From positions 310,001 through 374,000 of the forward strand of contig JAECYW010000002.1 in the NCBI GenBank assembly GCA_023014335.1: a DNA stretch of 64,000 nt, read 5' to 3'. The notes below the pieces were generated by a model. That model saw only the letters and a list, made by a program, of their open reading frames with translations, was not told the origin of the DNA and did not search any database. Within the stretch, counting starts at the first letter, position 1. Each line of letters begins with the position of its first letter. This document shows positions 1 through 13,174 of this stretch, piece by piece. The translations under genes were made by a program, and so were the position numbers. Source of the stretch: Galerina marginata (taxonomy: Eukaryota > Basidiomycota > Agaricomycetes > Agaricales > Galerinaceae).

Positions 1-2762
1 GTAAAACGCGTTTTTTCTAAACCTATCCACTCCGACAATTTCCCACTGGTATATTATGGAAGCCTTCAAATTCGAGTCAGACCGACTACACCGGTACATA
101 GATTCTCATGTTCAACAGGGAAAAGGTCTAGTTTAGACTACAAATTTTATTCAACTCCTTCTAAGAGCGAAAAAAAAGCCTCCTAGCCCGACGGAAGAAT
201 GAACGTCAAGATTTAATCCCAATCACTATGTCATAGATGAATTCTCCACTTAGCACGAGTCGGTGGAGCGTGGCCACGAAGTGCAGAAACGAGTTACTCA
301 GAAGAGGCATGTTAACGAGGCAGTTTGACGTTTCACGGACATTGCTCACTGCTCACTGTCACCCCAATACCCTTAGCCCGGCGCGCGCAGCACAGAGTCG
401 AGACTGAAGAACATGAGGCTCGCTTTTTTAAGACCAAGCTGTCAGTCATGTCATTCGTCAGCCAGGAGTTAACAGCGACTCTCCAGAGAGCTGGCTGTGA
501 AATCCTTCCCGCGACGCGTTTTGGCTTTCCTTTCGAGCCCGCATAGAGCATCCGAAGCTTCGTTGAGGTCGTATAATTTTACAAACGGCCCGCGCCTGCT
601 ACCTGCATGCGTATTGCAGATCGATAACAGAAGATCGACTACTCCGATAGGATGCCAGCTTCATTTGAGATGCGGTTAACTATCCCGGACTATTAGTATA
701 CTTAATCCTATTTGTGGAGTTTCCCCAGAAACGCTAAGCGTCCATGGTAGCGGGCAGAAGGAATAGAAGGAGAAGGAGAGGAAGGAGAGCGGCCAGAATA
801 TTTAAAACATACCTCCTGTATGCTTGGTAGGTAGTCGACTATATTTTACTTCTGACCAGCTGCTACGCCACTAGCAAGTCAAGAAGGATTCCCAATATCC
901 GAACGACTGACAGCGCCCGGCCTCAGGGCTTGGCGCGCTAGCGCCTCTTTCCAACTTTAGCTGAACGCCGATATTTCTACCAACTTCGGAGGATCTCCGC
1001 AATATTAACCTACTAGTTTTATCTACTTTAATTATACCCCACCAAATACTAGCCCAAAGCGAGAAGATAACTTGAACGAATTACCTCTGAGATACGACTC
1101 TTTCACACACGCGTCGACAACGCATACGCCTTAGATCCTAGTTTATCTGCATGTGGCCGTCGCCGCCAAATTAACTGAGCACCCTTTACCATCCCCACAT
1201 CGCCTCGTCTAAAAGCTTCATCAACCCCGCCTTCTCGATCGGGATGCTAATTTTACCAGAACGAGTATCATCGCCCCGGCGCTTAAGCACAGGCGCCTTA
1301 CCCCTCTCCGCACATCGATGTACAGCTTTCGGTGCTATCAAAGCTACAACGGTATCTTCTCACAAGTCGTGTGCACCGTCAAATCCCACTTATCCGACAG
1401 CTTCACCGACGCCCACTGGCAAGTCAACGAGCACCCCGTCGGACTCGCATTGAGTTGATGACATTTTCGAACGCCCCCACCGAATTTCTGGGCCTACCAA
1501 TCCATGAAGCTGCTACTATCTACCTCGACCGTCGTGCTTTTAATGTGATTAAGTCGAACTGAACCCCGTTAATTCGCAGCGGGGGACAACTAGGAATACA
1601 GTCCGTCCTCTACGGCGATGAAAGTATTTGTCAAGTGATTATTAAGTGGAGGCTTCTGTGATCATGTCAATCTCGAACTTAAATCCATACGAGCCGTCTG
1701 GAGCGCTAGCAATGATTTAGTACACGTCCTCGCCCTCGGAATTTGCGCTGCACATGATACTGGCGAGCTCTCCTTATTTATGGCCCAGACAGCTTTCTTC
1801 GGACATGGAGACCTCGCCAGTGATGAAAATATCTGTTCAGTAAAGTTACAACTCAGGCAGGACTTCGAGAAGGCACGAAGGACGAAGAGATCAAGTCGGC
1901 TTTTCGTTTCGAGTCCATGTTGGGGTCCATGAAGCTCGTGGAGAAATATTGGCTTTGGACGCATCATCCAAAGTCTAAAGCTGGGGCGGACGAAGCATAA
2001 TAATTTCCAGGCGGCTCTCCGGTAGAAAGGCAAGCGCGAAATTGAGGGCATGGCATAACTCGTGCTTGCCTTGGGGTTGGAGATCGCGCTCGCCGGGGGT
2101 CCGTTTAAATTGTAGAGCAGAAATTAGACGAGGTTGATCGTTTAAGGGTGATCGTTTTGACTAGGCATACGAAAGCAGAGCTTTCCAGCCGTCGGAAAGT
2201 GAAAGGTGGAAATTAAAATGCCACCGTTCCGTTCTGAGCGCTTGACTTGTGGGGAAGATCCATTTCCGACATTTCTGGATTTCGATGCCAAGCGTCAGGC
2301 AGGTCGGCATGGCCAGCCTTGATAATTAAACATGACCAGACATGATGAAGTAGTGTTCTGAGGAGGAAGATTAGCAAGTTAGGAGCGATATATCGTAAGA
2401 AAGCTTTGCCTTCAATTTTCGCACTCGAGGTTTTTGACTTTCTTTCGTTTCTGACGATGTAATACGTACCATCAAGTCGACATAGGAGCCTAAAGAGAAT
2501 TAGTATCCATCCATTCCAGACTTATTTATATTGTCAGACCATATGTACAGTCGTATATCCTAAAGTACAACACATCAAGCACAAAAATTGAAAGAAGACG
2601 AAGGAAGACGAAGAGGGCGAGATTACTTGTTCTATACAATTTGTAAATTCCATAAATTGACTCCACATTTCCCCAGTCGCAGGGCCACTCAGACGACAAG
2701 AAACAGGACGAACGATTCCAAAATTCGATCACCAACTCCATAGCCAAAACCAATCCCAGACC
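1..2762. other. Gene-poor left flank, no intact gene
   Basis: All frames are broken by stops and no convincing spliced gene was found. The plus-strand frame from about 1655 to 1930 stays open without a start codon and ends near 1930; it could be a remnant of coding sequence, but no family was recognised. The rest holds nothing I can name. Confidence 0.4.
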
Positions 2763-5342
2763 TCAAGCCACCGACTTACCCTCGCTCGACTTCACGATCG
2801 TCAACAATAAATCCCGATACGGCCCACTCGTCTCGCCCTTCACCCGGTTCTCCAGCGCCTTGCCAAACCGCCGCTTGTACGCGTCCTTGATCGCCTCCAT
2901 GCGCTGCGGGTTCCAGTGCGCTCGGACCAGGCGGTAGATGAGCATATTGTCCTTGGTGCCCAGGCCCGCCATGGTCTTCTCGAGCAGCTTCCCGTCCCGC
3001 CAGAAGCCTTGTCTGTCGCGCTTGGGCTTGACACCGTGCATGATATAGAGAAGGCCGTCTTGCATCGTTCCCGAGCTAAGGACGAAAGAAGGTCAGTCAG
3101 TTTGGTGTGATGGAAGGAATGTGAATGGTGAGGCTATCGGGCTTACAAAGTCTTCTTGATAATCTTGCTAAGACTCTTATATCGTGTGCTATAACCAGTG
3201 ATGCTGGAGGAAAAAGTGTAAGCCGGTAGTTCCAAGGGGTTGAATCGGACGTTTCATGGTACTCACACAGCACCGAGGTGGCTATCGGATCGATTGATCA
3301 AGACTTCACAGAAGGCAATCTACGATATGAAATCAGTCTTAAAACTCGACAACCGATACCAAAGGGGACGACCACAGTCAAAAGCTAAATAACCAACCTC
3401 GTCGCGTTTCTTGGAAGCATTGTGTAGGGTCTCGATATCAGCAGCCACCTTTTCTTGATCAATTGGTGCGTACGGCGAGTCGACCGGCTTTTGAGTGTTC
3501 AGAGCCATCGTAAACACTTGAGGGTATACGAGATCAGGGTAAAATAGATTTTCATGAGCCAATACTCACTTCGCTCCGTCTTCCCAGAGAGATCCCCCTT
3601 AACAGCGTCTACCAGGTCTTTGCCGTACCGTAGACGATATCCAGTCTTCAACCATCGGATCTCATGTCCAGGACGGCCGAGGATAAGTTCGATGAGAAGG
3701 GTTTCGTTCGTGCCCATGCCGGCGAGGGCCTTTCGAGCGAGGTCAACGTCGAAGCCGAGAGGTCCAAGCGCGAGAGCGCGGATTGCAGTTCTATGTCCCG
3801 CAAGAGCAAACACAGATAGTCAGAACACGTCCTGCCCTAATTTCAAACCCCGTCCCCGGAGAACAGAGACTCCAACAAAACACGCAATCAAAGACAAAAA
3901 AACAACCCACCCAAAATTCCCAGTCGTACTCCTCTCCAGCCTCTCCGCAAGCGAGATGCCCGACTTGGCGGTATGATAGTCGTTCAACGCGTCCATCTGG
4001 AAGACGTTGAGGTTCGTGATAATTTTCAGCACTGTTTGCGGATCGTTCAACCCCGACGTCAGCTGCCCTGCCTTCTGAGAAAGAGTATGCGAAAAAGAAA
4101 AGGGTTTGTTGCTTTTGGAAGAAGGAGAAAGAGGGGGGATGGGGGATATGGAGCGCGTGGACCGCGAGGGTGAGGGTGAGCGCGATGAGGATTGGCGGGT
4201 GGGGGGAGAAAGGGATGATGGGGAGGGGGGAGAAGAAAGGGAAGGGGCGGGGGAAAGCAAAGGCAAAGGCAAAGGGAAGGACGGGGACTGACGCTGAGTT
4301 TCATTCCCAACACCATCGACTATCGACCGAACGATGCTGTTGTAATCGTGCGCGGGATCGTACCCTGGCACTTTCTGTGCGCCATGTGTGGCGGGTGGCG
4401 CTGCTGGGTCGGGGATTGCGGTTCCTAAATAGAATAGCGGGTCTTGCGGGTGGTGGTACGGCAAGGGCGGTGGCGCGTAATACCCCGGCTGCCCGGGTGC
4501 GCCTGGCGCGCCGGGGTATCCTGGTGTGGCGGCGGGCATTGGGTATGCGCCGTAGGGCGACTGGCCAGGCGGCGGTGGCGCGCCACCGGGTGGTGGGTAT
4601 TGGCCTGGAGGGGGAGGATACTGCCCAGCAGGCGGCGCACCGTAGGGCGGATTCTGGGCTGCGGGAGGTGGCTGCTGCCCAGGCGTACCAGGTGCCGCAC
4701 CTGCTGCACCTGCCGCTGGAGTGGCTGGGGCGCCTGGAGCGCCTGGGGTTGCAGGAGCACCGGGAGCACCTGGGGTGCCTGCAGGCGGCGGGTACTGCCC
4801 TGCTGGAGGATATGGGGGATACTGTCCTGGGGGTGGATAATATTGTCCTGGAGGAGGATAATAGCCTGGATGATATGGGTACTGTCCTGGAGGGGGGTAA
4901 TATTGACCTGGGGGTGGGTAATATCCTCCGGGGGGCGGGGCGTATCCTCCTTGTGGCGGATAAGGTGAATATGGTTGTTGGCCTGGCGGCGCGCCTCCTG
5001 GTGGCGGGTATGCGCCTTGACCGGCCTGGATTGATAAGATCAGGATACGAGTTAGTCAATCGTATGTAGAGCGATCTTTGCAGGAGATACGCACAGGTGC
5101 ACCTGGGGCAGCCTGCGCTCCAGTTGTCTGAGAATAATGGAAAGGAGATCAGGGTTAAACTTGCGATAAAATCATAGATGAAGTCGCGATGAAGCCACAT
5201 ACGGGAGGAGCTCCTCCTGGTGGTGCCTGATTTAATCCAAGTTCAGAACGAGCAACTAGGAAAGTAAAGTTGTAATTAGACTCACATAACCACCTTGAGG
5301 ATTCTGCTGCTGAGAGCTCGGGTTTGGTGGAGGTGCAGACAT
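2763..5342 (-). CDS. Annexin with Pro/Gly/Tyr-rich N-terminus
   Basis: Annexins bind acidic phospholipid membranes in a Ca2+-dependent way. The start is ATG at 5340-5342. Visible exons are 5286-5342, 5203-5226, 5095-5127 and 4293-5025, with all phases matching; exon 4 joins to 4067 in phase 1, giving CGG. The first ~270 residues are imperfect repeats of the YPPPGQ and PGAPG kind, as in annexin A7/A11. Four annexin repeats follow. Repeat 1 contains QMDALNDYHTA and lacks a G-x-G-T loop. Repeat 2 has GMGTNE and repeat 4 has GLGTKD, the type-II Ca2+ site signatures. Repeat 3 contains NASKKRDE and INRSDSHLGAV. The C-terminus ends in KSSEGKSVA. At least eight exons are needed; the downstream junctions (about 3.82/3.79, 3.56/3.51, 3.40/3.32, 3.27/3.21 and 3.15/3.07 kb) are read by eye. 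The family is clear; exact exon ends in the 3' half are less so. Confidence 0.9.
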
Positions 5343-6725
5343 GGAAGTGCTAAGACAAGGAAAGGTGGATGATCCTTGTCGATCAAAAAGTCACGTCCTC
5401 TTTATAGCACCGACTACATAATCGATTTCCCGATTGTTCTCTAACCTGTCAGAATGAAGTAGCGCTATTCTGGGAGATAAACCAGTTAAAATTAGACCTC
5501 AATGCAGTGCTCAAAATTTAGGAGAAGGAGGAAAGGAATTTCCCCCTGGAACTTCCCCTGTCCATAGCGGTGTCGGTACTGCCAAGCACAACACCGCCGC
5601 CAAGGAACATGGCTCGTCTTCCGCGCCTTCCTGCGTAAATTATGTAAGCAAATGCTGCCGCCTCCTGGTAGGAGGTAGTTTGTGGGTCACAAAAAAAATA
5701 CCTTGAGAGAGAAGGAAACCCAAGCCAGCATTAGGCTCATCGTGTCGCGTAAACGCGTCGAAGTTTGGTTCCAAACTTCACCTCAACCGATATTTACCTC
5801 GTCATGTGCTCACCACCGTCCCAAAAAGGACGGAAAGTTCTCGCAGATTTCACTGCATGCCCACCACAGCTTGCAAAAGGTAGTCGAGAACTTTGCATAC
5901 ATCGAAGCTTCTCTTCAGGCGCGTAAGTGACTCCGGCGAAAATTGGATGTAATCGACTATGGTGGAAGTGTCGCGACACAGGATTTTTCCACATAACACC
6001 CATAAGGTCGACGCACAGGTTGAAGAAATACATTAGATCGACGACGAATGGCGCGTTTAATGTGTCCAGGAAGACGAAATGAGCTTTGCGGTTCTGTGAA
6101 TCCGATAAATTTAATTCATGAACACATCAAAGGAGATGAACTCAACCTCCTCTTGATCTCTCTGGCGGTACAGAATCATCCAGTGCACAGTATTTATATA
6201 GTGCCCAAAAATCCAGGTAAATGAGCTGTCGAATTTCACCCAGAAAAGTTTCATGTATAGCCGATAAATGCAACCCAAATAATAATCCACCAGTAGTAAG
6301 TACCCGGGTTCTTACTATGGAAAGGAGACAAAAGCGAAAGGATAAAGTAGAAATCCACGTGGTTACCTGGCAACCAACACAAATTGATTGTGCCCGCCCC
6401 AGCGCCCAGAGGAGGTCCGGTTTCGTTTCCTTTAGTTTTCACCTGGCGTTGACCGCCAATTTCTCTTTTCTTCCCGCTACCTGCACGTCGTATGCTTTAA
6501 CTTTCATTAAACCACCCAAAAGACACGAGTCCAGACGCTGTGAGTGTGCCCCCACGTTTCCGTGGCGCAAGCGAACACGAGGACACCAAACTGATTCTTT
6601 GTGTATGAATGTTTGATTCCCTGCCTTGATACGCATTTTATCCGACTTTTCGTCTCTTTCCCGCACGCCAACCTTTCACGAACCCGCACGATCCCCCTCT
6701 TTCCGCCTCCGTGCCAGCGAGAGCC
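5343..6725. other. Intergenic, divergent promoters of annexin and Chs7
   Basis: This 1.4 kb lies between two divergently transcribed genes. It has no recognisable coding sequence. The last ~100 bases before the Chs7 start are pyrimidine-rich, as is common in fungal promoters. Confidence 0.5.
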
Positions 6726-8240
6726 ATGGTCAATTTTGGTGACTTCAAGCCTTTGTGCTCGGACACCCCTAGTTATCCTTGGTGCAACCTTTTCTATCGA
6801 CAGGTGAGTTGCATTGTTCTAATTTTTTGAGGTGTGGGTTCGGTTGAAATTAACGCTGTCATGATTTTCATAGCTTCAACGCGCTTCGTCGAGTACGCTC
6901 AAAGGGCTTTCAATACCCACCGTCTCAGCGCCAGTAGGAGTCAACCCGACGTGCGGCATTCTTCGTGCAGGCCAACATGGTTCAATCGGCAACGTCGCTA
7001 ATATTGCGGCCTGCGCCGTTTCCATGATTCTTGTCATGTTCCTCATATTCATCTGCAATCGTCGCAAAGCAGCTGTCGGTGCGTCTCTTTACGGTCGTTC
7101 AAGCTATCGCTCAGCTCTGATCGTTCTATCTGTCGATTTTTAGGACGCATTGAGCTTCGGACATTCCTCACATTGTACCTTCTCACTCTCCCGTTACAAC
7201 TCATTACGACAGGCTCTTTCTTGGAACAAGGCTCGACCCCCCTCGTCGCTATCACAGCCGTCCACGTAGGGGCAGTCGTCGCGCTCTTTTGGTCGTTGCT
7301 GGCCAACGCTATTGTTGCGACACAGGTTGTGGAGGATGGTACGCTGAGCAGTCTAGTGGTAAGCCCCACCTTTCCTTTTCCGCAAATAACGCCCGAAGCG
7401 ACCTACGTTTCCTAGCCCTTCCACATTTTCACCCTTATTACCCTCGGCGTGGGAATCTATATTTCACTCGACATCGCACTAGGGGTCACTGACGTGATAG
7501 GCGGCGTTTCCTCACCGCCAGAGTCCCTGAGAAGCATTGCACTTTTCGTACTAACAAGTATATGGCCTGGAGTGTACGTAATTTCAAACATCCCTCTTCT
7601 TTTCTCAGAAAGAGGATACTAACATAACTATGCTACAGGTGTGCAATTCTCTACCTCGGAATCATGTCCTACATCGTGCTCCATGTCCTCAACGAGACAC
7701 GGCCGATGTGGTATTACATCCTCGCAGCATGCCTATTCGTCCTCTCGCAGCTCGCATGGTTCCTCCTCGGACGAGTGATCTGCAAAGTCAGTCCTTCATC
7801 TCCCATCCATCATCCTCCAGGTTATGACCAACCACTGACAATTAACCTCGTCGCTTCTTTTAGGGTTCAAATTCCAAGATTGACGGCTCCTTTGTCGCGA
7901 CGTTGTTGGAGACGGCGGCTGTGGGCGTGTTGTACTTGGCTTGGAAGAGTATCACGGAAGGTATGTCGAGTTGTTTCCGTCCCTTCTCGATCGTTTATTG
8001 GGGCTTCGGTTCGACGTCTTGCGATCGATCGATCGTGGCTATGGCTATGAAAAAATATGATTGCGTGGTCATCATGGGTTGTCGAAGTCTTTTCGCCAGA
8101 AGACAACGACGACGCGGCGAACTCGTGCTTCCATCTCAAATTTGTTGTCATCTTTGCGTATTCGACCTCAACTGACTCGCGTCTCTTCTTTAACAGAATC
8201 ATGGGATGACTACCCAAATAATGATTACTACCCATCATGA
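6726..8240 (+). CDS. CHS7: Chitin synthase export chaperone (Chs7 family)
   Basis: Chs7 is a polytopic ER membrane protein needed for ER exit of class IV chitin synthase (Chs3 in yeast). Seven exons give a continuous frame: 6726-6803, 6874-7078, 7144-7358, 7416-7573, 7639-7786, 7864-7960 and 8197-8240, 945 nt or 314 residues including Met. The N-terminus MVNFGDFKPLCSDTPSYPWC matches the family's FxDFxxxCxxTPxPxC opening. Several hydrophobic spans follow, among them AACAVSMILVMFLIFIC, TFLTLYLLTLPLQLI and YYILAACLFVLSQLAWFLL. The family sequence VEDGT, corresponding to WEDGT in yeast, is present in exon 3. The tail is acidic and Tyr-rich (SWDDYPNNDYYPS). Length is close to yeast Chs7 (about 316 residues). 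Assignment is confident. Confidence 0.93.
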
Positions 8241-11200
8241 AGCGGATCCGATAGTCAAGACCGATAAACACCACAAAATCACGCGCGACACCGACTGATT
8301 TCTTCCATCTTGACCTCATCTTGCCGCCCATTTCTTTGCACCCTTCCTTCCGCCTTCACACGTACTCACCTACTTTCGACCACCCAAGGACGACATACCA
8401 CTGTAATACAAGCCCACAAGCTCACCTATACACCCTCATATACATACCACCGTACTTCTTTACCCCTGCCCGCGAGGCTCCATACTCTGTACATTCCCCG
8501 GCTCGCGGCCTTTTTCGTACATCTGCTTCTGCACTTCTTTACTGTTAAGGTTTACTTACCCATTCGCATATCCATCCACCGCCTACCTACCCATGTCCTG
8601 CCTTTTCTTCGACTCTCGCATTCCGCCAACCTCGTTCCGACTTGTTCTTACTTACCTTTCACGACTCCGTCGCCCAGTGCCAGCCAGGGCGACGACGACA
8701 GTGCTATTTATTCCCGCCTTCGTGTTCGAGACCATACTCTTTCGTTTGTCCGCAGTTGTCGCTCGACCTTTGGCCCAAGTTTTATTTTCTTGTACTTTTA
8801 TACCATCCGCTTTCTCTGCGTCTTCTTTCTTTTTCGTTTTTGTGATCATATAACCTGTGGTTTGTACACAAACTAGAGGTGGCCCTTGTTCTAACTTTTG
8901 AGGCCCTGTCTGTCCTGCAGATATTTTGGATAGCTTTGTGACGGCTTGGGAGTCGGTCGAGAGGGATATCGATGTGATTTGGCAGATGTTAATGTACTCG
9001 AGTATGTGTGCTTGATGTTGTAGTAGTTCTGTAGTTCTGGGCTATGCATACCTGTGTCGCCTTCACAGAGGCTGTTCGATTCCTGTGCGTGTTGAGAAGT
9101 AGAGCTACAGACCTAGGTTTTGCCCAGGTTTCCGTTTTAAGGCGCTGTAGACGGTTTATAAATAGAAGGCACTCTTTGCGTACCGATTTTTCACATTGCC
9201 ATTTGTGATTCCTAATATACTTCCTTCCTTCCTTCCTTCCAACGACTTGCCCACGAAATGTCAAGTTGAGGACTGCTTCAAATTTGCTAGTGCTGTAATT
9301 TTTCTCATAAATTAACTTTCATTATTCCAAGCAAGTCGAAGCAACTACGTCAATAGTATAAATTTCGAAAGAAAAATGCTAAAATAAAAGGAAAAAAATT
9401 GAGCTCCCTCAGGGCCTCAACATTTCAATACTTGAAGACTGCTTGAAATTGTATGATATTCTCGACAGCAGTGCTCTAAGAGGGCGTTTTCATGATCAAC
9501 GCTCATAAATCGCGATGAAATGAAATTCGAACTGAGATTCAAGTTGCACCGATCACAGGATCACTATGGGCGCTTGCACAGCGGATCAGCGGACTGATAA
9601 AGCACGCAAAGCACCAACAAAGCACAGCCCAGACGCCGGACTAGGAAAACAAATACAGGTGTAATAGTATTGTGTGGCGCACGGGTGTCACCACAACTTC
9701 CTCACAACCGCCATCACCCGACTTCGGCCACGTCCCTCCTGCTTTCATAACTCGATCTAGGCCTAGCCCCAGTGCCCTTTGTGATCTGCGCCAGGCTGTT
9801 GGGGTTTCTATTCGAGCGGGCGAGGCACTAATATCCGTTCTATCGGCTCCCTCCGCCGGTGCAATGTATGATACCCCTTGACAGTCTCTTTTGAAGTGTG
9901 GATGCCCTCAAATTCACACGTGACAATACCAATTGGGTGAGGGTTCAGTCAGAGTGGCGACCCACAAGTGTTCAGGTTAATGATAACTTGATACTGGATG
10001 CCATAATAAATAACGTTCTCTCGCAGGATGAACACACGAGTCCCCCTTCTTTAATCTCGCTCCTCCGTGTGCGTTTGATTTTCTTATCTTGACCTTCATC
10101 GTCGTTGCTCACTAGTCCCTTCGACCTTTGCTTAGGAGATAATTTTCGGCCTGATTAGCAAAGTCTTTATCTCAACCCCAGACGCTCTCTGAGAATGCCA
10201 AGCAGGTCTATCGATTCTCTGGGTGAATTCAGGCGAATCGTGAGTTTTCGGATATAATCCCCCATTACCGGCGGTCATAAATTCAGCATAATAGATCTCC
10301 GGAAATTCACTAGTCATAGTCTTCTTCCACGCATCGTGGTCTTTACCATCCAAGCAAATAAAACCAATATACGAGCAGATTTCCGACCTTGCGGAATATA
10401 ATCGATGGCTCTACTTCTGCTGGGTGGACTGCGACAACCAACCGGATATTGTATCCTTGAATGGTGGTCCGTTTCCAATTCCTAATGTGAGTCAGTTTCG
10501 GCACAACATCTGTATCGATATTGATCTGACCGCAATGTCTACTCAATTGTAAGATCCCAACTTTCGCTATCTTTCGGAACGGAAGGGAACTGGACCGCGT
10601 CGTCGGAAACAACGGGGCCACTGGTATACGGGTAACGCAGCCGCGGTCAAAAGAAGCAGCGAACTGTGCTGATAAGCTGATTATCTAGGACTTCATTAGA
10701 AAATTCGCACCACCTCCCCACTCCCCACCGCCGCCATCTCAGTTTTACATCCCTTCTGGCCATTACTATCCAAGCAACTGACGGTGAAATGGAAGAATGG
10801 AACGCGACAATCACCCACAACTGTAACACAACCTTTAGGAAGCAATGATGCCCACATACACATCCAAATATTTATGCCCCATTTGCATATCGATGTTACA
10901 CATATCTCGGATCGGGAGAATACACGACTCCCAAATTTATGCCCCCTTATTACTGTAGTCATATTATGTATCGCTGAGACCGAAAGCATGGAAGTAGTCT
11001 TCGACTTTCGGTCGCCATCCTTTATCTGCATATCACGTATTCGTTTGTAACTGCCCATTAAACTTATGTCCACGATGAATATTTCGGGGAAAATGAGTCA
11101 TATCTCCAAGGCATGGGTGTGCAATCCATGTGAGTTATCTTCCAACACGTCCGAGTTGGTGTGTCGGTATTTGCCAATTTTGGATTGACACCTTCTATCA

Positions 11201-11620
11201 TTACAATTGTTGGGAACACGGCGTCCACAGTCACATGAAGCCTCTCAACAATAATGACTAGCAACTAACAGTCAATGTACATCGTTCAACTCCAACGTTC
11301 CACGCTGTGCCCAGTCCCATGAATTCTATCCCCTCCGTGTGCGAAATAGGTTGGTTAATTACCGTGTACCGGACTTGATTTTTCGCTATTTTTGGCATTC
11401 AGAGCAATTATCTTCACACTATTAAAAGTTCGGCTCACACTAATCGCATGGTGGACGATGTTTACCGCCCTAATTTTAGAGGTTTCATTATTCTTTATAT
11501 CTTCCATTCGCTTTAACATTCTAATTTCAGCTCGCACGTTCGGTGGGCGCGAGGTTCATCGACATTTGACAACTGTTCGCACCGTCACGAACAGTATTTC
11601 GTACGGACGCTAGAAGCAGA
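8241..11620. other. Gene-poor 3.4 kb between Chs7 and lipase
   Basis: The first kilobase is C/T-rich and probably includes the Chs7 3' UTR. A (TTCC)n microsatellite is at about 9224-9240. No intact gene was found. On the minus strand, 10132-10621 holds two adjacent open stretches that could be fragments of one gene, listed separately. Confidence 0.4.
10132..10621 (-). pseudogene. Possible gene fragment, unrecognised
   Basis: Two minus-strand open stretches, 10343-10621 and 10132-10353, overlap in different frames and contain protein-like stretches (for example NWKRTTIQGYNIRLVV and AEFMTAGNGGLYPKT). No splice pair that joins them in frame was found. It may be the remnant of an inactivated gene or chance; no family was recognised. 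Confidence 0.2.
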
Positions 11621-11628
11621 CTATAAAA
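11621..11628 (+). promoter_or_regulatory. TATA-box candidate of the lipase gene
   Basis: The sequence CTATAAAA lies about 105 bases upstream of the lipase ATG at 11730, a plausible TATA position for a fungal gene with a short 5' UTR. Judged on position and match only. Confidence 0.4.
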
Positions 11629-11729
11629 CCATGGATAATGACAGCAAAAATTCCCAGAGGAATCAGCAAAGTTCTACTCGCCAGCCAGCTAGCCCAGGTG
11701 TCTCTTCGCTCTAGACATTGACGACAATA

Positions 11730-13174
11730 ATGCTGGCTGCAAGCGTCCTGGTCTCGGCACTTTTGTGCGCTTTGTCGCCCGTCAATGCGGCACCGGCAAC
11801 CGTCGAACTCTCCAAGAGACAGAGTATCACCGCTCTGACAACTTCCCAAATTTCCGCCTTCAAGCCTTTCACTTTCTTCGCGAGTGCCGCCTACTGTAAC
11901 CCAAGTACGACGATCAAGTGGACTTGTGGAGGTATGCTTTCCATTCCTTCACCGTTGCTGTTTCCAGGATTAAAGAAATTCCCAATTCTTCAAAGCAAAC
12001 TGTGCTGCGAATGCCGACTTCATTCCAGTGGCATCAGGAGGAGATGGTTCAGACACACAATTTTGTAAGTCGACGTTATTATGTACTCATGGAAAATAAC
12101 AACTTGAATCTTACTTTGAACGTAGGGTATGTCGGATTTTCGCCGTCACAGGCTACGGTCGTGGTCGGCCACCAAGGAACCGACACCTCGTCGATGTGAG
12201 CATTGGTATTCCAAAGCATTCGGGCCAATTTATCGATCCATTGCGTCACCAGAGAAGCCGACGCAACCGACGTCGACGCGTTTTTGGAATCGCTTGACCC
12301 TACCCTCTTCCCAGGTGTCAGTTCCTCGGTTGAGGCGCATAGCGGCTTCGCAAATGAACAAGCCAAGACTGCAACTACGATCCTCTCTGCTGTGAAATCT
12401 GCAATTGCAGCTCACTCAGCGACGAAGGTTACAATCGTCGGTCACTCACTCGGTAAGCTATTGCTCAAACCTCGCTTAGGACTCTATGACGCGTTAATGT
12501 GATGCGGCTTACCAGGTGCTGCCATCGCCCTTCTGGACGGTGTTTACTTGCCTCTGCACATCAGTGGCGTCTCATTCAGAGTTGTAGGTTACGGAATGCC
12601 TCGAGTACGTACCTCTTTTTGGTTTGGTTGATTCTAGTAAAACGTCCCGTCCCATTTCTGACCTTTATTCGGTCTGCTCTTGATTTTATATTAGGTCGGC
12701 AACCAAGCATTCGCAAACTACGTCGACGCCCATTTGAGTCTTACGCACATCAACAACAAGTAAGCTCCAGATGAAATCTTACTTGCCTAAACTGACACCA
12801 TCGTGGATAGGGAGGACTTAGTCCCCATCCTCCCAGGCATGTCGTATTTTCGACTTTGAGTGTCTAAGGATAGTCACCTAACAATTACAGGTCGCTTTTT
12901 GGGGTACCACCATCCATCAGGCGAGGTCCACATTATGGATAACAATCAGTGGGTAAACTGCCCTGGTAAGCAGCTCTCCATTCTCGTCCTCCCATGAATG
13001 TGCTCTGGGTTGTGGGCAGAATCCAGAATGAGAATTTGATTGGAAATATCTTTACAAATCACAGGTCAAGACAATACGAGCACTGAATGTACAGTCGGCG
13101 ACGTACCGAACATCTTTGACGGAAGTACAGGCGACCACGATGGCCCATATGATGGTGTGACTATGGGGTGCTAA
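11730..13174 (+). CDS. Secreted class-3 lipase
   Basis: This is a triacylglycerol lipase of the fungal Lipase_3 family (alpha/beta hydrolase), probably secreted. The ATG at 11730 begins a signal peptide (hydrophobic VSALLCALSPVNA), followed by a possible KR processing site. Exon 1 ends at 11931, exon 2 starts at 11996 (phase 1, GCA), and further introns are near 12065-12125, 12198-12250, 12454-12513, 12605-12695, 12762-12810, 12840-12890, 12965-13064. The nucleophile elbow GHSLG is split by the intron after 12454. EDLVPILPG probably supplies the catalytic Asp, and His in the terminal GDHDGPYDG block the catalytic His, as in related basidiomycete lipases. Paired cysteines (WTCGANC, the final GC) fit a secreted protein. 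The stop is TAA at 13172-13174. No partner gene is nearby. Confidence 0.9.

Noticed and set aside
1655..1930. Open stretch in the left flank that looks like a coding remnant
   Set aside because: No start, no recognised family and stops on either side; mentioned only as part of the flank.
4170..5069. Long plus-strand open frame (299 codons) opposite the annexin N-terminus, and another minus-strand frame of equal length
   Set aside because: They are shadows of the repetitive Pro/Gly-rich coding sequence on the minus strand; the real frame is fixed by exon phases and the annexin core.
8925..9020. Exon-like stretch after CTGCAG downstream of Chs7
   Set aside because: Chs7 already has a complete C-terminus with a stop at 8238-8240 of the expected length, and no donor was found to join this stretch.
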